A DNA stretch of 64,000 bases, from contig AP031352.1 in assembly GCA_037833965.1 (NCBI GenBank), forward strand, positions 12,814,501-12,878,500, given 5' to 3'. This DNA comes from Marchantia polymorpha subsp. ruderalis (taxonomy: Eukaryota; Streptophyta; Marchantiopsida; Marchantiales; Marchantiaceae). The translations under genes were made by a program, and so were the position numbers. The notes beneath the pieces were generated by a model. The model saw only the letters and a list, made by a program, of their open reading frames with translations, searched no databases and was not told where the DNA came from. Shown here in pieces: positions 12,515 through 23,909 of the stretch; the first letter of the stretch is position 1; every line of letters starts with the position of its first letter.

Positions 12515-13273
12515 GTGAAATGGAACACCTTACAAAGCATCATATCACTAGCTGGTCATCAAGGATGGACAATCATACATCTGGACGTCAAAACTGCCTT
12601 CCTCAACGGAGACATAGAAGAAGAAATATATGTGCAGCCGCCTCCCGCATTCGTGTCTCCTACTCGTACTCACCACGTCTGCAGGTTGAATAAAGCCTTG
12701 TACGGCTTGAAGCAGACTCCACATACATGGTACCACAAGGTTGACAACTACTTGACTACACAAGGCTTACAAAAATCCACTGCAAACCAAAATCTCTAGT
12801 TCCACAAGTACAACAGTTTCCTCACCTTACTCATTCTCTATGCGGATGACGTTTACTTGACAGGGAACAACCTTCCACACATCGCACGACCTCAGACAGA
12901 AATTCAAACTGCATTTGAAATGATCGACATGGGCATCTTATCGCACTCCCTGGTAATCAAGTTCCTATTCAGCCCCGACGGAATCCGTCTCACACATCGC
13001 CAATACATTAAATCAATGCTTGCAGACTTTGGACTCAGCGAGTGTCGTCATGTAGCAACACCTATGGTCTAGAAAATGCATCTGCTGCCAGATATGGGAA
13101 TGCCACCAGCCGATTCAGTCCTCTACCAAACAATGGTAGGCAAGCTCATTTTCCTGACCCATACAAGGTCAGATATTGCTTACGCAGTAATCATTGTCAG
13201 CAGGTTTATGGCTGCCCCGCAAGAGAACCACGCCCAAGCAGTAAAACACATCTATCGTATCTCAAGGAAATAA
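12515..13273 (+). pseudogene. Copia reverse transcriptase remnant
   Basis: Open blocks interrupted by stops carry LDVKTAFLNGDIEEEIYV, LNKALYGLKQTPHTWY, the catalytic ILYADDVYLTGNN (YADD, where YVDD is usual) and HRQYIKSMLADFGL. The later block has MVGKLIFLTHTRSDIAYAV. Stops after QNL, PMV and the ISRK segment break the domain. Confidence 0.9.
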
Positions 13274-13386
13274 TCAACTCAGCACTGATCTAACGGCGAG
13301 GGGAGGAAGATGATCTGCTTGGCTACATCAATTCTGACTAGACAAGAGACGCCTATGACAAAAAATCCACCAATAGATATCTATTT

Positions 13387-13752
13387 TTGTCGAGAAGCAC
13401 GCATATCACATGGAACAACAAAAAACAACCTACTGTTGCCCTCTCATCAACTAAGGCGGAGTACATGGCAATCATCGAGGCCACCAAAGAAGCAATGTGG
13501 TTAAGTAGACTACTTGGAGAGCTGAAGATTCAAGACTTGAAGAAATCGACAACAATTCACGGTGACAATCAAGGAAGTCCCAACTTAGCCCACAATCCAG
13601 TTTATCACGTATGCACAAAACACATCGAGGTAAAACACCATTTCATTAGAGAAAAAATTGCTTCCAACAAAGTCAAATCAAAATACGGTCCTACCACTGA
13701 ACAGCTAGCAGAGATCTTAACTAAAGCTTTAGGGAAAATAGCTTTCAAATGA
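13387..13752 (+). pseudogene. Copia RNase H remnant
   Basis: Reads ITWNNKKQPTVALSSTKAEY, EAMWLSRLLGEL, HGDNQGSPNLAHNP and TKHIEVKHHFIREK, the standard C-terminal RNase H text. Catalytic-type residues E (KAEY) and D (GDNQ) are present. The first part of the domain is out of frame, in the 13288-13390 stretch. Confidence 0.9.
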
Positions 13753-15180
13753 CTCAGGAAATTGCTAGGATTAATTGAACTGGAAACTAAAGTCTTCTGC
13801 TTCAACTTTAGTATGTAGTACTCAGGAGTAGAACCAAAGCCATGATTCATTAAAGGAGGCCAAACCTGCCCATGAACAACCCCATCCGGCAGCAACGGAA
13901 TGGGAGATCCGAATTGGCCCTCCACATCCAAGGAAGTCGAAGCATCACGACTGGAGTTCCCAACTGCACCACCAATACGACAAGATCCCTTCAATTGTCT
14001 CTCCAGGTCCAGAGGCAGAGCCGAGATGAGTGCCACATAGCAAATCCATCAACAATTGAACTACCAAAAAAACGCGAATTCTCTCTCTCAGTCAGAGTTA
14101 GACATAACTGCTTGTTAGCTAAAGAAGCGCTCCGGAAACAGAAATCATCTCAGTCCGGAGCAAAGAAAGTGTTGATACTTTTACTCCGATAATGCTAGAG
14201 AAGATACCGAGACCGTCTGATAGTGTAGGAGGAGGCACCGAGGTCACTTGGCACGATAGCTTAGGATAAGCATTCACTTCAGTTTTAGGTTTGATAAATA
14301 ACCTTAGATCATTTGCCGTGCCGTACGCACGCCGCACCTCGGCGTTCTCTGTTCTAAACATGTATTTAAGCCACCTCTATTTAATGGAAAATACATCTGA
14401 GTGAAGTGATTGCTTGATAACACAATTTTCTACCATCATCTTATCACACTTTCAAGATGTTAAGTCCAAGCTTGGCCTTTGAGATATTTTTTCTTATTTG
14501 TGGTTTTGGGTTGTATTGTGTTTTTCAGCATTTTGATCCATTTGCAATCTATTCTTTGAGTTAGCTCATACCAACATTCTGTAATTTAATGATCCAGACA
14601 ACGCACACAGATTATCATTTTTCAAATAGTAGATCTGATCACAACAACGATGTAACACATATCTATATATGCGCTACATACTCAGTCATGGGTCTCAACC
14701 TCAGCTCTCTGACTAGTCCTTTGATATATGATTAATTTACAAGTGAACAGTCCATAGACCGAACCTACTCTTTCATGGCTGGGCTTGATGCTCCTTCCAT
14801 GGGACGATGGAGGATCTACCGCTGATAATTGAGGACCTGATTGATTGTAGTAATCGAGGCCTCCTAGAAAGAAAAAAACAGTAATTTTGATATTTGCAAC
14901 ATGATTTGAACACTCGTGTTTGTTTATGGCAGATACTACTTTGGACGTATTTAGTCCCCTTCTCTAATAATCAAGCACTAGATCGTTTAATTCTGTGATA
15001 AATGCAAGCGTTGTGGTGGTGTTCCGAGATCCAGGTCCTACTACCAACAGAATGCTAGACCAAGATCAGAATCGCGATGTGAAACAGGTTCTGGCCCTCT
15101 AACCTGGAATGGGTGAGGATAGCAACTGAAAGGTTGCGATCAACTTCATTGTGCAGTTGTGGAAGCGTAGCTTTTCGCTC
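13753..15180. other. Possible 3' LTR region and non-coding spacer
   Basis: Follows the Copia RNase H. A purine-rich AAAGGAGG near 13853 could be a polypurine tract. A TATA-like TATTTAA at about 14363, followed by transcript-leader-like sequence, would suit a U3-R region. No second copy of this sequence exists on the 5' side, so the LTR call is speculative. Confidence 0.3.
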
Positions 15181-15224
15181 GTGAAATTTTTTTTAAAAAG
15201 AATTTGTTATAAAGTAAGAACAAA

Positions 15225-17281
15225 GGATTGAATTGTATTCAATGAAGTTGAGTACATAAAATCACTATATATGTAATCTACAGTAGTCAAAGAAACACCA
15301 AAAAAAGATTAAATTGGATTCAATGAAGATGAGTACACAGGAACACTTTATATGTACTCTACTCCTATAACAACTTTTGACAAAATAATCCCAGCGAGTA
15401 GCGTCCCGACGAGCTCTCGTGGCTTCAAGAGTAGCCATAGTACGTGACAGGAGGAAAATAGTACAATCCAACAAACTTGTGCCGGGCTGAGAGTGGATAT
15501 TGACCTGCTACGGTATGAAGAAGCGTCACAAAATCTCTTGCATGAGAATCATCTTGACCCTAAAACTCCACAATAAATAGTTGACCACAATGCTCAAGCA
15601 GAGGTAGGGGACGCAACTATCAAACTCATCGTCCAGCACAATCACTCCGAGATTGATTGCGAGATTATCAAGATGGAGAAGCAAATCAAAGACTTGCAGA
15701 TCTAACTATCGAAGCTGAAGATCTCTCAAGCTAACTTCTACTCAACGAGCGACACTCTACTAGATGAGTAATCTGACCTAGAGTAGGCAAGCGGGGAAGA
15801 TCAAGCGGCTCTCAACGCATGCATGTCGGCTTTCACCGTCTATGAAAAACCATGGTTCTTTGACTCCGACGCAAGCTTGCACGTCATAGAATACTGTAGT
15901 TTTCTCTCTGAGATCTCATAGTTGTTCAGTTCTAGCATCCGCACAACTACAGGTCAGGTCCTACTTGTCACACTCAAAGGCAACGTTAAAGTCTCTGACA
16001 ATGAAATAAAGATTGCAAAAGACTTTTTGGAGGTTTCTGGAGTGAGAACCAGCCTATTATTTGTGGATTGATTTACTGATCTAGTCTACATAGTTTTGTT
16101 TAACTCCCGTAGTAGCTTCATCTTTGATAATGGTCATAGACTATTTCTCTAAGCTACTTGCGACCCTCGAACAAAGCTTTATAAACTATTAGCAAAATCC
16201 AATGTATCTCAACCTGTTATATTAGCGACTACTCACTTACCCAAGGTTTCTATAGAAACTATCAATCTATGGCATATTCACCATCTCCACCATCCCACAT
16301 AAACTGCGCTCCGTTGAACCTATTAACATGTTGGTTACAATCTTTCTAACTTCGAAAGATCCATGTAACCCTTCCATTTCTAACAGCATAATTCTTATTT
16401 CCATGAACTCTAACACTTAACACTTGCTTGCGATGCTCACAACGAGCATCCTTCGAGGCTTTATAGTACTGCATCTCCGACACGTGCATATTGTAACAAC
16501 CAACTGCTCACCTCTCCAAATCGCACCTGCCCACGTGTGGTTGTCAAGTCTCACCTTGCTTGAAGTTGCTCATCCCCAACATGAAGTTGCTTGCGACTCT
16601 CTCGCAATTGTTGCTACCTCGGTAGAGGAGAAACGACGATGTTCAACGTTGCTCATACTCACCATGATTAGACGAATCGCCGTCTTCACGAAGCGTTCCT
16701 CGCAACCGTGAGGCACAAATATTATCAACGATTTCAATTACTCAACCACTAACGTAAGAAATTACGAAAGCTACTCACCACAACAGTATCAACATATAGT
16801 CAAGCAAAGTTTCAATGAGGTACACCCAACGAGTAACATTCCGGCGAGCTCTCGTGTCTCCGACAATAGCCATAGTACGTGACAATAGTAAAATAGTACA
16901 ACATGACAAACTTGTGTTGGGCTAAGACGGGGTGTTGATCTGCCCGTAACCCCAATTAGGAATTTAGTGTTGTAACCCTAAACTAAGACGGCTACTATCG
17001 AATACATATTTAGTGCCCTATGTACTCACACTTATATTGTATCAAGTTACACATGTCACGAAGCGTTGGATCCATTTTAACACTAGTTGATATCATGATA
17101 AATAATTTATTTTTTATTCTCCAGAAACCGCTTTGATATTACGTCGTAATAAGATTCAAACAATTGAATTGTATTCAATGAATGTGAGTACATAGAACCA
17201 CTGTATATGTACTTTACATCGACCGCTTTAGTTTAGGATTACAGAATTGAATCCTTAATTAGGGTTATGGGAATGCCAACA
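15225..17281 (+). mobile_element. Second, heavily decayed Copia remnant
   Basis: The interior (about 15560-16300) encodes broken Copia protease text: WFFDSDASLHVIEY (DSDAS for the usual DSGAS), IRTTTGQVLLVTLKGNVKVS, DFLEVSGVRTSLLFVD, then LWHIHHLHHP in place of the pre-integrase LWH-RLGH. Two repeats flank it: 15391-15510 resembles 16826-16945 (both contain GAGCTCTCGTG, CATAGTACGTGACA and AAATAGTACAA). A further motif with TTGAATTGTATTCAATGAA occurs at 15230 and 17165, with a diverged copy near 15310. The element is internally deleted, with no RT left. Confidence 0.65.
16933..17281. repeat. Head-to-head LTR-like ends (inverted pair)
   Basis: On the plus strand from 16933 the sequence starts TGTTGATCTGCCCGTAACCC and includes CCTAAACTAAGACGG and GTACTCACA. 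The reverse complement of 17160-17281 starts TGTTGGCATTCCCATAACCC and includes CCTAAACTAAAGCGG and GTACTCACA. These are two copies of a Copia-style TGTTG terminus in opposite orientation, about 110 bp apart. This implies one LTR fragment inverted or inserted next to another. Confidence 0.6.
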
Positions 17282-19990
17282 GAATCAACTTTAGCACGAG
17301 AAAAATTCTCGTGATCTCAAATGTTCACTGTCACCAGCTGAATGTCTCGTTTTGAAGCCTCTGTTCGCCCGGTTACCGAACTCGATCTGTCTTCTCACGA
17401 CCATCCTAACGAGTAAATGCCATATGAGAGTAGATGCATTCAGTGTCATCTTCAACGCATCTCACAGAATGATAAAGGGTCCGTACTTCAGCAAAATTCA
17501 ATTCTTCACGGTTGAAGATGAAAGCTGAGGACATCGCTAGACGGTGAATATGCCCAATAGTGTACGGAAATGCTAGCAAAGGCCAAATTCAACGCCTGCG
17601 TAGAAACATGCCGATGGGTGAAAAAAATGTTGATAAAAACAGCTACAGCATCCGATCCGCTATCTTCAAAATGATGTAGACAGCAGTATTCTCGATGACA
17701 TTTTTGAGCAGGACCGCTGCAAAGGAGAATCATATTATAGCTGGACTAATCACGAATAGAGATAACGTATAGTACGCTAAGAGTTCATTTTCGTGCAACT
17801 TTTTTTTTCTTCTCAAAAATCTTGGATTTCTTTTCCATCTCAAAGACATTGTAAAAACAGGCAGTTCACACAAATGATACCTTTCGGTTTCAAGAAGCCC
17901 TGTTAAGGTATTATTTTGTGCTACACCTGATCCTTAGAAAGGCATCAGTTATATACACATCTACACACCATTTACACCACCAACGAATATGCAGTACAGC
18001 TTATGAACAGGTCTCTGAACATGGGCACAATGAAATACAACACCGATGGAGAAACTATAAGGCATGCCAGGATTCATGCAGAGACGATAATACATGCCTT
18101 TGAGTGGACATCTCACATCTGGGCAGCGTAGCGGCTGCCTGTGACCCGAGCGGGAGTAGGAGAGACGGAAGCTGGGGCTCTTGCAGAGGACCGCCGGGAT
18201 CATGTCGAAGGCACGTCCACTTGAAGCGTGGAGTCTCTGGTTCGGGCTCCTCGGCGGAAGCGAGAGGAGTCTGGGGAGATGATGCGGAAGGCACAGCGTG
18301 AGGCGGGCGACCGAGCAGCGACCACTTCCCGCTCTGCGCAGTCAAGGGACAGCGTGCTTGAATGCTTGCCGACGATCATCCCATGCGAGCAGCTTCCTGC
18401 CACCTCTCTTCGAATTCTTTTTCCTTGGTTGGGATCGATAATGCAATTCGTCGACCTTATTATTTCGTAAGGAATCTTTGCAATTATTTCCATCTCGAAG
18501 GCGTTGTAAGAACTTCTTTCGGTTTCAGAAGCCTCGTCCGGTTATTTGAATGTGCTGTTTTACACCCTCTAAATAGCATCAATCTTATAGATAAATTTAA
18601 TGACCCCTTCCATAGGAAATAAACTGAGACCTGTATGTATGGAACCCGTCCTGGTAAACTGGAGACATCAATCGTCTTGCTACATCTCATATGAGTGAGT
18701 CATTTGGTGAGTCATATGATTTATCGAGAGAGAAGCGATTTACTCTTTAAGAATGATTTGTGGAAAGAAAGATTTTTAATGTGATTTTTAATTTCGGTTC
18801 TTCGTGACTGGACGTTTGACAGAAGTTGTGATCTTGAGCGCTCGTCTTGATTGGCATGGTGATAATTTGGAGGAAAGCAAATGTACGCAAATGGCAATCC
18901 ATGGTGAGAGGAGGTGGTAAACATTTCAAGTTTTATGGATGGTTAGTGTCATCTACTTTGGATGAATCATTCGATACTTTGTAGCGACAAAATTTGGCAG
19001 ATTAACTTCTATATCAAGCTTGCACCATGGTTGAAACAGTCGAAGTAATTTTAAAATAATTTTCGTAATAAAATTTATTTTTTGATAGTATTCAAGTGAC
19101 GACATACGTGTGCTTGAAAATTTTTAAGGACTACCACAAATTTAGTTATTGTTTAAGGGTTGACATGATTTTCTCCAAAGCTGAAGAGCGTTAGATCAAA
19201 TTTCACCTTGTTCTTTCTGAACTGGTGCTGTTCATCTGCATACAAGATAAGTTAGTATTTTGAACAAGATGCATAGCCATTGTTTCCATTAAATTTCTTC
19301 CTTGTAAAGCTTATGAGTCTTCCCATCTCTTTCCATCCACTTGGCTCCTTTTCTCCTTTAACAATAGTTGCTTTTCATGGAAACTTTCTGAGTTTGTGAA
19401 CCTAAGCTGGCGAAATCAATCATCAATCAGAAAACAAGTGGTTCCTCCTCATATAACCTAAGATACTCTACAATCAATGACAAACATGATTGAGGTGCGC
19501 TAATCTGCACGCAAAAATCAATCGGACGTGATGTTGTTCAGCATGTCTTATTAGAAAATACGAAAATACAGGCTAAAACTAGATTTTATACGAACAAGAA
19601 GGTCTGCGTGAGAGAATAGCGACTCGCTTAGTTGCACAAACTTTTACAAACGGCCGTACTGCCAGGTGTCAGGGATCCCAGTTTCTTTCTCCTCTTTCTT
19701 TCTTTCTTCATACTCTCTTCGGGCTGCCCCGGATCAGCCGGATTTTATCTCAGTTTTGGGAACGGGGAGGCGGGGCACTTTGCGGGGAGGCAACGGGGAG
19801 TGCACTTTGCGGCAACCATGTAGAGGCCGCAACGTTGTATTTAGTGTGTTGCAATGATCTACGCCGTAACAATGATCGCAGTCGTGTCGTGGAACGTTGC
19901 GGGAAAAAGAACTAAAACTGAACTGCAAGAGGGATAGCTCAGATGGAATCCCTAATGTTCAGACTGTAATATTTGTAATGAAACGGTGAT
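17282..19990. other. No recognisable gene
   Basis: Includes a GC-richer block at 18100-18420 that is open in several frames on both strands (96 and 97 codons on minus, 80 on plus), but no frame resembles a known family. The rest is AT-rich. A short GGGGAGG-rich imperfect repeat lies at about 19755-19815, and TTAGGGTTTTTG at about 20027 looks like a plant 5' leader of the next gene. Confidence 0.4.
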
Positions 19991-20182
19991 AACAAATTGA
20001 GCGACAAAATTTTAAGCGGCAAAGATTAGGGTTTTTGAAACTAGAATCACATCAATATTCTCCAGCTCGTCGTTTCGACGTCGCTTTTGGGTGCCAGTGT
20101 CAGTGCTTTGAGGAGCTCGTGCCAGAGCTCGTGCTTGTACTTTTCTTGTCATTTCAGGTGCTTTTGCAGGTGTGGTGACAGC

Positions 20183-21064
20183 ATGGAGGCAGGATGGATT
20201 GTGCAGGATCCACCTTATGAAGGCCCTTTCAATTCGTTAATGTTGAATTGGTCAAATGGGACGGCCTACATCAAAAGCTCGAGGCTTAACGATTTTGTTT
20301 CGGGAGAGGGATCTTGTCATAGTGATGCGAAGACAGAATTTGTGACACGTTGCTCATACAAGGGTGGAGGTACTAGGCACAATTGGGAATCGTATGCAAT
20401 GTATTATTGCAAGTATGGTACTCCAGAAAGAGGCAAGAAGAGTATGCTTTCCTCGAATTTTATTCAAGATCCATCAACAAAGGCAAAATTTGGTCCTGGC
20501 AGCAGGGATAGACTAGATCATGATTCGCATCACAAGGGCTGTCAGTGCAGGTTTAGTGCCATTAAACTGCTGTCTAATGATCACATTCCACCAGGAATCA
20601 CAAAATTGATATACAAGCATAGAAGACACGTAAATGCTGCAGGTGTAGCTTGTCATGGCACAGCGTGTTCGGATAGTGTTGGCTTGCCATCTCAAATGGC
20701 GCGCAATTTATACTCTGAATGCAGGTAACAGCATATTTGTTACATTTTCAATATATTTGTTTATCGTTCACAGTCAATCTCCCGTCATATTTGTAATATC
20801 TACAATAAGTTTGTTGTTATTACATTTTGTAAAACTTTGACACTAAGCAAGCACGTTGTCTAATATTTTCTACGTTCTTATGCCAGGGAGTGGGTTGAAT
20901 GCGAGTTAAGAAGAGGTTTAACTCCTCCACAAATTCTCATGCGTGCTGCAAAAGCACTGTTTGAAAATCATCAGCGCTTAGGCTATGTGCAAGGGTCCCC
21001 TATTAGAGATCATTATATCACATCTGCCGATGTGTATAATATCAAATTGAGTTTATATAATTGA
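20183..21064 (+). CDS. MULE/FAR1-like transposase N-terminal protein, two exons
   Basis: Exons 20183..20724 and 20887..21064, GT-AG, phase 2, 239 residues. I chose ATG 20183 (MEAGWIVQDPPYEG); an in-frame ATG at 20087 would add 32 cysteine-rich residues that look non-coding. The protein carries a Cys/His arrangement typical of the DNA-binding part of Mutator-like transposases and FAR1 relatives: GCQCRFSAIKLL, then HRRHVNAAGVACHG, and after the intron ECREWVECELRRGLTPPQIL and TSADVYNIK. In relatives this continues into a DDE core and often a SWIM finger; here it stops, so it is truncated. A local 40-bp duplication (TGTATAATATCAAA at about 21032 and 21074) surrounds the stop. Family assignment is from remembered resemblance. 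Confidence 0.5.
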
Positions 21065-21430
21065 GTTTATAATTGTATAATATCAAACAATAAAGTGAGT
21101 GAACAGCAAGCCAACAGTTGGACAAAATGAGAACCAGACAAAGGACCCTGAAGGGTTATAGAAGAGAGAAAAAATAATTAAGATGCAGGCAGTTACATGA
21201 GAGATCTATTTATCGTTATGTCCTGTGATAAAGTCTGTAGTACGGGCCAGTTTTGTCTCGATTCGTCTAGCTCTTCCATGACTTTGTGAAGATAACCATT
21301 TTAATCTGTCATCAAGTTTTCAGTCTGCAACAAGGAGCCTGGAGCCTGATTACAAAAGGCATGTAACTATTTTACGTCTTCATCTACCTCCTTTTTGCTT
21401 GTCCTGATTGAAATATTTAACCTTGTACAG

Positions 21431-21502
21431 CCAGCTGAATGACAACAAACTCACGGGAAGCATTCCGGATTCGTTCAAAAATCTACAGAACCTTACAAGC
21501 TT
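21431..21502 (+). other. Orphan 72-bp leucine-rich-repeat exon
   Basis: Flanked by a TTGTACAG acceptor and a GTGAGT donor and exactly 72 bp long, this is the classic plant receptor-kinase exon encoding one LRR. It reads QLNDNKLTGSIPDSFKNLQN followed by LTS, the plant-specific N-x-L-x-G-x-I-P repeat, with the usual split codons at both ends. No neighbouring LRR exon, signal peptide, membrane segment or kinase is visible. It looks like a captured or relict fragment of an LRR receptor gene. Confidence 0.75.
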
Positions 21503-21670
21503 GTGAGTGGATCCTCACCATGACAAGAAACCCATGTTAGAACTGCAAAGTATTGTGCTGGATTCTACTAGAGAGTTCAAACTGAATATACAGGGAAATG
21601 CAGGCGCATGAGACGAGTACTTATGTCTGGTGTACTTACTTACTTGGTGTACTTATGTCCTGAGCAACAG

Positions 21671-21781
21671 AGCCAAGAGGAGGTTCAATTTTGGCGATCT
21701 GAATGGATGAAGGAAGCAAAATGGCGACTGGAGGACTACGACCACATGCAAAACACCATGTTTCTTCTGGAAAATGCCAAA
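21671..21781 (+). other. Exon-like block of 37 codons
   Basis: Lies between a CAACAG acceptor and an AAA/GTAAGA donor, exactly 111 bp and phase 0 at both ends. The frame begins SQEEVQFWRSEWMKEAKWRL and ends LLENAK. Amino-acid composition is protein-like (charged, aromatic, no low complexity). No family is recognised and no in-phase partner was found. It may be a leader exon of the 22105 gene or a second captured fragment. Confidence 0.4.
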
Positions 21782-22104
21782 GTAAGATTCTTCGACTCAA
21801 GATCAAACCTCATTTTAATCATGTGTTCATGGACATCCACCTAATTTGTAGCAAGGTACATACAATTTGTATCTCTTGTGATTTGCTCTATGTTCTTTGA
21901 CATCAGATAATTGGAAGGCCGCCCTTAGTAGGAACATGTAGATTTTTATACAGTAATTATGGCACAACACCAAGAGCACAGTTTGGGTGGAACTTCATTC
22001 AGTATCTTCAGGAATTTGTTGACTGAATACAATGCTTATTCGTATTGGTAGGTTGAACCTTGACACAAAACTCTTGTTGCGAGCCAGTGGTGTAGTGAGC
22101 GGTC

Positions 22105-23909
22105 ATGGCGGAAGTATTTGGGGGCAAACTGGAAGAGGCGATATTGGATAGGCACTATGCGAAGGTGCCACACGTCACCAAGGGCGGTAGGCATAACTGG
22201 AAATGCCTACTGCAAGGTTGTCCTTTCCCAGGAACATATTTCCAAAAAAATTATATTGAAAAGCATTGGAGGAAAGACCATGTGGACTGTCATCTCCAAA
22301 TTACCCAGAAGCTTCCACCTGGACCAAAGACGACTGGAGTTTCCAGGAAGGCTGACAAGAAAGAGTTGATTGACTCTTGTGACAAGCATTTTGGTAATTT
22401 CTGTCAACGTTGGATCAAGCACAAGCAAGATAAGTTGGACTTCTTTCAAGGCGAGGTATGCAATTCTTTTTTTGGCAAGTTTTTTTTTTCTATTTGCATT
22501 GTTTATTTCAAATTGAATTCAAGTAGACTTCCACAAATAATCTGAGATTTATTATGTTCAGATTGCAATAACCGTATATATGTTGCAGAATTGACAGTTT
22601 GAGTTGTGTGTCTAGATTATTAAGGGGTATTTCGACCAAAAAATATATTCTCTAATGACGGGAGAGGATATAGGAGAATTGGAGGAACCTCCAGTGATTT
22701 TGAGGGCCATGAGACTCGTATGCAAGAATTTCCTTCCAGGTTGGAACATGTTGAGAATTCCAGAGTTTTCAAATTTTGTCTTTGATCATCTTGACGAACT
22801 ACTGGATCCCTGTAGGAGAAAGGCACAGTTCGTAGATTCTATTCAAGAGTGGGTGAAGGGAGAGCACGCCAAAAACAGAAAGAGCAGTCAACGGCGAGGT
22901 ATGAAGAAGTCAGAGATTGACATTGACGAAGTTGAAGTCATGGAAGATCTTGTGGCAATCTTGAGTGCAGATGACAGTTGCAGCGATTTGAAAGCCGAGG
23001 CAAAAGAATGGATAGTATTCTGTGGTAAGTACAGTTGGATTGAACAATCCAACTGGAATCCATCTTTGGAATGTAATAAACGAATAATCTTGAAATTTCT
23101 AGATTATCTCTATAGTCCAACGGGCAGGAAAGCTAAACTTGATCTTGGAGAAACCGTTTTGAGAGGTCGAATGAAGCGCATGGCAGACTTGGGTGTCATC
23201 GAAGATGAAGAGACAGCTCGGACAAAGGTCAGACATTCTTACTCCTGACGTAAAGATTTTCCAATTTGTAATGTTTATGTTACAATTACAGATATTGCAG
23301 TTTGGATATGATCTAAGAGTATTGTGCTTGTAATTTTTTTCAGGGTGAGATTTCAAAATCAGCTCTTGATGAATCAGAGATGTATGGTTCCGTAGAGCCC
23401 ATACATCCATTTTTTATGTCTGTACATATATCACAGGAAGTTGAAAAGTGGGGAGCGAAGGTTGAAGTCAAGAGGATGGATGCAAAAAAACGAAATCTTC
23501 TCTTGGAGTGGGGAGCGAAGTATACGGCAGACGAACTTTATACGGCAGACGCCTCATATAAGATCCGTGTCAACACACTTGAAAACAAAGGGTCGGTAAA
23601 ATGGGCTGTTGCTGCCAACAAGTGGTGGAATAAAGTTGAACTGTTTGCAACAGCGATGTCTCTTGTTAAGGATCTTAGCAAAGGACCAGAACGTGATCGC
23701 GGCGGGAAACGTGCAAGTAAGATCGTTCCCAAGCATTTTCTTTGAGCTTTAATTTTAACTGAAATATGTTGTATCAAAATAATAATATCTGCGATTGGGT
23801 TGCTATTATTACAGATAGGAGAACTCGTTCTTCAGATGGTAACATGGATGTAAGCGTCAAGAGAAAGCCACCTGGTGAGAGGACACGACGTGCTAACATA
23901 TGGCGATGA
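22105..23909 (+). CDS. Unassigned four-exon gene with N-terminal C2H2/BED-like finger
   Basis: Exons 22105..22455, 22616..23227, 23344..23716 and 23815..23909; all GT-AG, phases consistent, total 476 residues. Start ATG reads MAEVFGGKLEEAILDRHYAK. A finger follows with C34, C39, H54 and H59 (C-x4-C-x14-H-x4-H), resembling BED or transposon-type DNA-binding fingers. The middle is acidic and helical. Exon 3 has a tryptophan pair (AANKWWNKVELFATAMSLVK). The C-terminus is strongly basic (KRKPPGERTRRAN), likely nuclear-localising. There is no DDE core or dimerisation motif. It is intact while the transposons around it are broken, which argues for a functional gene or a young element. It may be a domesticated transposase accessory protein; function unknown. 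Confidence 0.65.

Larger units (their letters stand above)
9398..13752 (+). mobile_element. Ty1/Copia retrotransposon, decayed internal region
   Basis: Gag, zinc knuckle, protease, integrase, reverse transcriptase and RNase H follow one another in the Copia order (integrase before RT). The coding region is interrupted by frameshifts and stops: a shift near 9480, a stop after the knuckle, shifts between protease and integrase, and stops through RT. No matching pair of LTRs, primer-binding site or target duplication could be found at either end, so the LTRs are lost or diverged. The element cannot encode a functional polyprotein. Confidence 0.93.

Noticed and set aside
9300-14600. LTR pair for the Copia element
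   Set aside because: I compared the flanks by eye for shared TG...CA ends and found none; the 14.1-14.6 kb tract resembles an LTR only in composition.
18055-18493. Overlapping 80-97-codon ORFs in a GC-richer block
   Set aside because: Open on both strands with no family resemblance or splice structure; probably base-composition effect.
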